DNA from: Melampsora larici-populina 98AG31
Taxonomy: Eukaryota; Basidiomycota; Pucciniomycetes; Pucciniales; Melampsoraceae
Assembly: GCF_000204055.1 (NCBI RefSeq)
Contig: NW_006768772.1
Coordinates: 539,292-603,291, forward strand
DNA length: 64,000 nt
Direction of reading: 5' to 3'
The notes under the pieces were generated by a model, which saw nothing but the letters and a program-made list of their open reading frames with translations, had not been told where the DNA came from and searched no databases. The position numbers were made by a program, and so were the translations under genes. Of the stretch, positions 58,194 to 64,000 are shown piece by piece; position 1 is the first letter of the stretch, and the number at the start of each line of letters is the position of its first letter.

Positions 58194-59122
58194 ATGAATC
58201 TATCCTGGGTTTCTGCTGCACTGGCCTTGGCTGGTACATGTCTCATTATATTTTTCCTTTTTGCTATCTTCAATTCTCGTCTTCCGGTTAGACTGAACAC
58301 TCATCTTTTGCTTTGCGTTTATTCCATCTCTAGTAACTGTCAGGGCTACTGTTTTACCGTTCGGGTAGGTGATAGTCAATTACTCCTTATTCTCTCAATA
58401 TCCCGATTTTTGTGAAGAGGCTGATTCTTTTATCTACCGTATCTCATAGTGACCAACAGCTTGCAGTCACGCAAGCCAGTTCCATCACACAGACCACAAC
58501 AGTTCAGACAGTCACTGCATATTTTCAAAGCTCGACGACAGCTATCCAAAATTGTAACGGTCAGATAAGCACTGTAAGCCAAGCACAAGCTGCGGTCACG
58601 ACCATTACTACGACAGTCCAAACAATCCAGGCTCAATTTCCCGACTTCCAACAATGCAGATGCACTGGTCTTGGTCAAGACGTACGTTGATTTTCATGAA
58701 TGCGCGCACGAGCATTCGAAGTGGTGCCAAATTAAAGCATGTTGCTTACCCACAACGTGTGACAGGAGGGCTTCCATCAAATGGTCATCGCGCTGTTCAC
58801 TCAGTTCCAGGCTGTTGTCGATACCGTCAATCTACGCTTCAGTGCTTCACTAGGCCTCTTTCAATGTTAGTTATGTTGAATGTTCTACTGGATTATATCT
58901 AGCTAAACTTTCCAAACTTCTCTAGCCTGTTGGCAAGGATTTGAGAGCTACTTTAGCACAGTCGGTTCTTTCGCAGCAAGCATCCAGCTCAACTTGTCGA
59001 CGCTCCTCCACGGGGTTCTTAACCTCAATATTCTTTCCAAAATCGGACTCAATCTGAATGTTCTTGGCATTGACCTCGGCATTGGCATTGGACTTGGCCT
59101 CGGCATCCACCTTAGAGATTGA
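58194..59122 (+). CDS. Secreted protein of unknown function (five exons)
   Basis: Exons 58194-58233, 58334-58364, 58450-58681, 58766-58865 and 58926-59122 join in phase into 199 codons with GT-AG introns. The start MNLSWVSAALALAGVTVRA is a signal peptide with likely cleavage after about residue 14-19. The mature part is a helical, Gln/Thr/Ala-rich region (TQTTTVQTVTAYFQSSTTAI, AAVTTITTTVQTIQAQF) with cysteines in IQNCNG, FQQCRCTG and SCWQG, and it ends in a Gly/Leu/Ile repeat (GIDLGIGIGLGLGIHL). There are no transmembrane segments beyond the signal and no enzyme motif. Small cysteine-containing secreted proteins of this sort are common in rusts, and some are effectors; that role here is inference. 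A TATAAAAG box lies about 140 bases upstream. Intact. Confidence 0.85.
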
Positions 59123-60554
59123 TTTCCTCACAAAGAATGGGTCTGGGATCCGGGCGGATTAGCAGCTGGGTTGTTACGTCTGAACTTCATGAGTCAAAGT
59201 CTTATCAGTGTGCATGAAAAAAATATCAAGCGCAAAAGTCAGACGGACAAAGGAAAAAACAGAAAAAGAGTGAGGTTAAACACAAGAGTTCTGCGGGCGG
59301 AACTATTTTTGAGCAGAGAATATTCAAGAAGTAGTCAGTAAGTAGATAACACAATTGAGGACAGATAGTGTTGTTGGATCACATCCCAAAGTAGCTTGGA
59401 TGGGTGGGAGGAGAACAAAAGATGGTATTTTTTCGGAGTGACGGAAAAAGTGAGAAAGGCTTAGGTGTGAAGACGCTGGACAGGATTTATTGTATTTTTT
59501 CGAGGGAATCAGATTGATTAGACAGGATGGGGATCACAGAATTGTACGATTTATGAAATGAAGTTACATACCATCGCAGACATAAGCCAAACTCTCTGCG
59601 AGTCCATCTCTTGGGATCAAGGTGTTGACAGTCCCAAATTGGATGTGGATGTTGATACTCATCTTTGTCAAAGTGCATGCCAGAAAAAAGGATAAATTCA
59701 GGTTACTGAGACAATTTCAACTTTACCTGATAACGCTACACTGACCACGAGGAAATGAAACAGAGCTTAACCTCATAAAGGGCCAAGTCTACCTGCATAA
59801 TCATGAGAGAACCTGCACTTGAGAACGTTCTTATTTCTTTAGCTGATGAAACAGCAACATGGCATTACGTCCTCTGTCCAAGTCTGGCTCGCCGCGCATA
59901 AAGATACACGGAGCGGAGCTGAGCGCTGCGATTTGACGGGGCGCCCGGGGCGCCTCGTTTCGCGCTGCCAAATCCAGCCTGTCTTTTGATTGAACTACGC
60001 GGACCGCCTATATTCCCGGGTCCACCTAATTTCCACTACGCCTCCACTACGCCTCCAACCCTCCCACCAATCATCAACCCCCCATCCAGATCACACCAAA
60101 CCGCCTTTATTTACATTCCGATTTCAATTATTGTCAGCCTTCAGATCTGATCCTTCAATTCTTTCTTGTTGTTAGGATATTCGATCAAGAACAGTGGTGG
60201 TTCTAGTCTTCTTTCTGTGGCAGTGGCACTCATCTATGTCATCTATCACCTCTCGAACAATCGACCACATCATCTATTGACGGACTCAGACCATCAAATC
60301 CCCATGTCGTGGACGGACAGATGGCCGAAAGGAACCCTCTTTTTGAGGTATAAAGGCAGTAAGTTCCCCGATTTCTATTTTGATTATCAATCACATCTAT
60401 TATTGTTGTTGACCGTCCTTTATTTTCTTTAATAATTACCTTCAAAGTTCTAGTTCCCAATAATAAACCCAATCCACCACCATCTATACTCTCTAGCCAC
60501 TCATTATATCACTATCAATCTCAAAATCACTTCTTACCTGAACCGTCTTCCATC
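59123..60554. other. Spacer, possible left end of the third hAT element
   Basis: A protein-like minus-strand frame (59569-59678, MHFDKDEYQHPHPIWDC...) runs into a good 5' splice site (GTATGT) but has no recognisable domain or partner exon. A GC-rich patch at 59885-59970 (GGCGCCCGGGGCGCC) resembles hAT subterminal sequence and could mark the left end of the element that follows. No other gene. Confidence 0.35.
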
Positions 60555-63500
60555 ATGTTGAATAAGCAAAACACCATCAAATCCTTTCTCAACAACTCTG
60601 GTTACAAAACCGATGAGAACCCTGCCCCCCCTCGCCGTTCCTCTCGAATGGTCACACCAGTTAGACGACACCCTAGTATGATAACCCCCTCGTCGGACTC
60701 TGAACGAGCCCTTTCTGGATCAGGAGATCTCTTCACTGTCAGAGATGTCCGAGATGCACATGTGCATCGACACCGAGAACGATCTGCATCTTTACCTGGT
60801 GACAAAGTCAATTGAGTACCTGCACGTGGCCTCCAATCAATGACGGTCTCATGTCCATCTTCAGCAGTGAGTAGATCTCATTTTGAGTTCATTGTACTGT
60901 TTCTTTCATTAATATTTTCGATCAATTTTCATTTCTTCACTTGGATACTTAGGTCCCTGCCAACAACGACGGTTACAAATCAAGTATTGCCTCCTCGGTA
61001 AATGATGTTGATCCTGAAAACTCTGGGGTACAAGTTAATGCAGAGGTGAGTTATTATTTTTACTCATACTCAGACTCGGAGTTGTACATCACACATAAAC
61101 TGATAGCTTGCAATTATCTATAGGATCCATCGGGCCCTCCTGAAGTGGACTTGGCCCAGGATTCCGATGAGGAGAACATGCGTATCAGGAAGCGGAAGAG
61201 GAACTAGCCTGAAGTCAAGCCATACAACGATGAATTTGACTATTTCGAGCCACCTACTCATGGTCCAAATGATGTGAGTACTTTTTTTCATTTTTTCTTT
61301 TTTATCTTCACTCCTCATTGTCATGTTGTGCTGATTGGAAATGATTCTTGTAGCCACATGACCGACCTGGTTTATCCTACAAGTGCCAAAGATGCCACAA
61401 GGTAGTTTGAGTAAGTGCCAGCTCACGACGATCAAACCTTAAAGGTCATCGAGATGGCCACAATCAGCCTGGCAAATCCGGAGCCGGCTGTCCTCGCCGT
61501 CAACAGGCTATCTCGGCTGGCGCCAACCTTCCTCCGACTGTATCTGAATTACGCGCTCAACATCTTAGAGACAATCATCAACAATCTCTCACTTCTTTTG
61601 TCAAATTACCACCTACCTTCACCAACCAGACTCTTAACCAATGTCTTGCGGTTTGGCAAGTCTCCCACGTGTTACATTTCATAAGAATTGAAGACCCGAT
61701 GCTCAAGGCGATCTTCTATTGGTTACGGCCTGACTTACATGTGTTTGGTCGTAAGTGGTCTGCTGAAGAGATTAAGCGTTTGTATCTGTCTCTTCGGAAT
61801 ATGGTAATTGAAAAAGAACTCAAGGTGGGTAATCATTTCATTTATTTCTCTCTCCCTTGTTCTTTTTCACATTTCCTCTTTCAATCGTTATACTGACCTG
61901 TTTTTTGACCAGGAAGTGAGTAGTAAGTTTTGTCTTATCCAAGACGTTTGGACCGTTAAAGGAAACTTGCATGCTTTCATTGGTGCATCTGTATCGTACA
62001 TCAAGAACGACTGGACCTACGTGGTCCGTCACTTGAGTATGAAGCTGGTTGCTTGGCATCACAAGGGCAATCTTCTGGCCGAGCCAATGGTGACCATCTT
62101 AAAAATGAATAATCTCTATCAAAAGATAAGTCTCACATATCTTTTTTCATTATCATGTTTTTTTTGGCTTTTCTTCTCATTCTCATGCTGACTTATTTGA
62201 TTGTTTTACATGCTCGCCAGCTGCTCAGATTCAGGGAGCAACAACTTCACTATGGGGCGCGAAAGCATCGACAGCTGACCCAGGAGAGTCTGTATGCCGA
62301 CCATCAGCTTGCGTGGCATCCAAAAATGATGTCGATCCGGTGCTTTTGCCACAAGATGGGCCCAATTGTCAAGGCTGGTATTGATGCCCTCGGTATGAAA
62401 CCCCTTTGTATCCGACATAGTAATTTAGGACGGTTTCCACAAGCTCAACTCATGGCTGTCATCAATGAGCAAGATGAAGACAATGAGGCAATCATCAATG
62501 TTGATCATGAAGAGACCGATATTAATCACGATGATAGTGATGAAGACGATCTTGAAAGTTTTCACAGCAATGATTCCTCAAAATCGACTGCTGAAGTTGA
62601 ACTTGAAGAACAAGAAGAAGACTCGGAGCAAGACAATGAACCTGAAAACTATCAAAAACGTAAGACTGCCTATCTTCTTGCGGATACATACATGAATCAA
62701 CTCACTAAAGATGTAAGTCTTTCATTTTATTTCTTGTTCTTTTTTGGTCATTGTCATTTCTATGTTTACTAATCTCATTCATTGTTGCCTTGCATCTTCT
62801 TAGATGGATACGGTCAACAAGAAGCTTACCCGCGCCAGTGGCCACCGGGCCGACTTCAATCGTCGCCGAGAAAGAGCAAATGTTCAGTGTAAATTAGATG
62901 GTTTACCATCTCTCAAGGCCCTTCTATCAGGACATGGTATACGTTGGGGTATACGTGCTGGACGTTGGGAAAGAATGTGGCAGGCTCGAGATGTAAGTGA
63001 TCTTGCTTACAATTACTGTTTCATTTATTGTTCTTTGGGTTCTTTTTTTGGTAGACTCTAATGTATCTGTGTTTCTCCCAGCTCATTGATTGAGTCATGA
63101 GATATGATCTTGACAAAGTCCATTCGAAGAGGCGTCACTCAAAAAAGAATGGCAAAAAGGGTGGATATTTTGAGGAGTTGGTATTCTCAGTTGCTGATTG
63201 GCAAGCGATGAGGGATATGTTGGATATCCTTACGGTATGTACTTCCAAATATGTTCCAGTCTTTTTATCTTATCATATCAATTTCTGAAGATTCCATGAT
63301 TTCTTTTTGTAGCCCTTCAAGATATTGACTCGCGAAATGGAGGGCGATAAGCCGACCGTGTGCTTGGTACTTGTGAAGTATGTTCAACTTAAGGCCTCCA
63401 TGGAGGCTCGATTGAAGAACATGCACAAGAACAACCCTCTCTACCCCATGGTAGATATCATGATCGACAAGATCATTGCCTATTTGAACAAAGCCCTAGA

Positions 63501-64000
63501 ATGCGACACCCTAACCCTCGCTGCGGTCTTCCACCCCGGACTACGAGTTAAATTCTTTTCTCACGCTTTTGGAATGGGTGCTCACGGTATCAATCAAGCT
63601 CAGGAATTGCTGAAATATGTATTCAATGAGAAACGGGCGGAGATGAACCTTGAGAACCAACCAACCACAACCCTTCCACTATCCAAATCCACGCCTGTCG
63701 ACACTTTTGGAACAGAAATGACATCTTTCTATGGTGATGTAGTTGAATCAAGTGATCTTAACGAGCTTGATCGGTATCTTGAAGGTGTGGATCCTATGGT
63801 TACTCGGGATTTGAACAATCCACAACTTGCATTGGATTGGTGGAAGGTGAGTTATTTTCCTTATTCATTACTTATCGATATGTTTTATTCCATCCTGATC
63901 ATAAATTCGATCTTCTTTAGGCTCATGCTGGTAAATACCCAGTGCTTTCAGCCTTAGCGCAAGACTACCTTGCAACACCAGAAGCGTCTGGTGCACCAGA
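60555..64000 (+). pseudogene. Third hAT-family transposase gene, multiply broken, runs off the window
   Basis: Exons 60555-60866, 60953-61045, 61124-61273, 61354-61824, from 61913, and further blocks to the window end follow the same plan as the gene at 38493-41961. Recognisable: a finger YKCQRC...LKGHRDG, DVWTVKGNLHAFIGASV (first Asp), CSDSGSNNFTMG (second Asp), CFCHKMGPIVKAGIDALG, LNKALECDTLTLAAVFHPG, and the start of hATC (KYPVLSALAQDYLATPEA). Stops interrupt the frame at 60813-60815 (TGA), 61205-61207 (TAG), 61408-61410 (TGA, in the finger) and 63091-63093 (TGA). A frameshift lies near 62249-62262, between the second Asp block and the following RQLTQESL block. The three TGA codons could each come from CGA. 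This copy is older or more damaged than the one at 38493. Confidence 0.88.

Overview
The window looks like a repeat-rich piece of a basidiomycete nuclear genome, most probably a rust fungus (Pucciniales, Puccinia- or Melampsora-like). Four things point that way. Host genes are intron-dense with short GT-AG introns. There are fungal housekeeping genes: PP4 catalytic subunit, geranylgeranyl diphosphate synthase, Did2/CHMP1, a dynactin p27-like gene and a glutaredoxin-like protein. The spacers are long and AT-rich. The mobile DNA is hAT, Copia, DIRS-like (tyrosine-recombinase) and LINE elements plus many short TA-flanked inverted-repeat elements. The assignment rests on gene content and style only; no marker gene settles the species.

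Layout. 1-980: tail of a LINE and a small hairpin element. 1353-5139: PP4 catalytic subunit gene (+, six exons) and a four-helix membrane protein gene (-). 6639-8461: two inverted-repeat elements. 9960-11762: a ten-exon GGPP synthase gene (-), fully resolved. 12688-15809: three more inverted-repeat elements, one holding a 660-base assembly gap. 18039-23328: a hairpin element split by a complete Copia retrotransposon (18184-23192; 363-bp LTRs, 5-bp target duplication). 23.3-29 kb: almost gene-free. 29012-29934: DID2/CHMP1 (-), apparently with a GC-AG first intron. 30-34.7 kb: gene-poor.

35212-42327: a hAT-type insertion with matching ends and a near-8-bp target duplication. It carries two different transposase genes; the first is intact and the second has in-frame stops. 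42519-43884: a ZCCHC8-like zinc-knuckle/PSP gene (-) with an in-frame TGA, directly beside a DIRS-like element (about 44.3-50.0 kb) that has an SR-rich Gag, RT-RNase H and a tyrosine recombinase. 50.9-51.3 kb: two related hairpin elements. 51980-54231: dynactin p27-like and glutaredoxin-like genes (-). 55.3-56 kb: a cluster of short palindromes. 58194-59122: a five-exon secreted-protein gene (+). 60555-end: a third hAT transposase gene, broken and running off the window.

The recurring theme is decay by C-to-T (or G-to-A) change. The two Copia LTRs differ at only two bases, both in CpG. The Copia RT and RNase H each lack one expected acidic catalytic residue, in a way one CpG transition would explain. 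Most in-frame stops in the transposon genes are TGA where CGA is the simplest ancestor. This fits a CpG-directed, RIP-like or methylation-driven process, but ancestral states are inferred, not seen.
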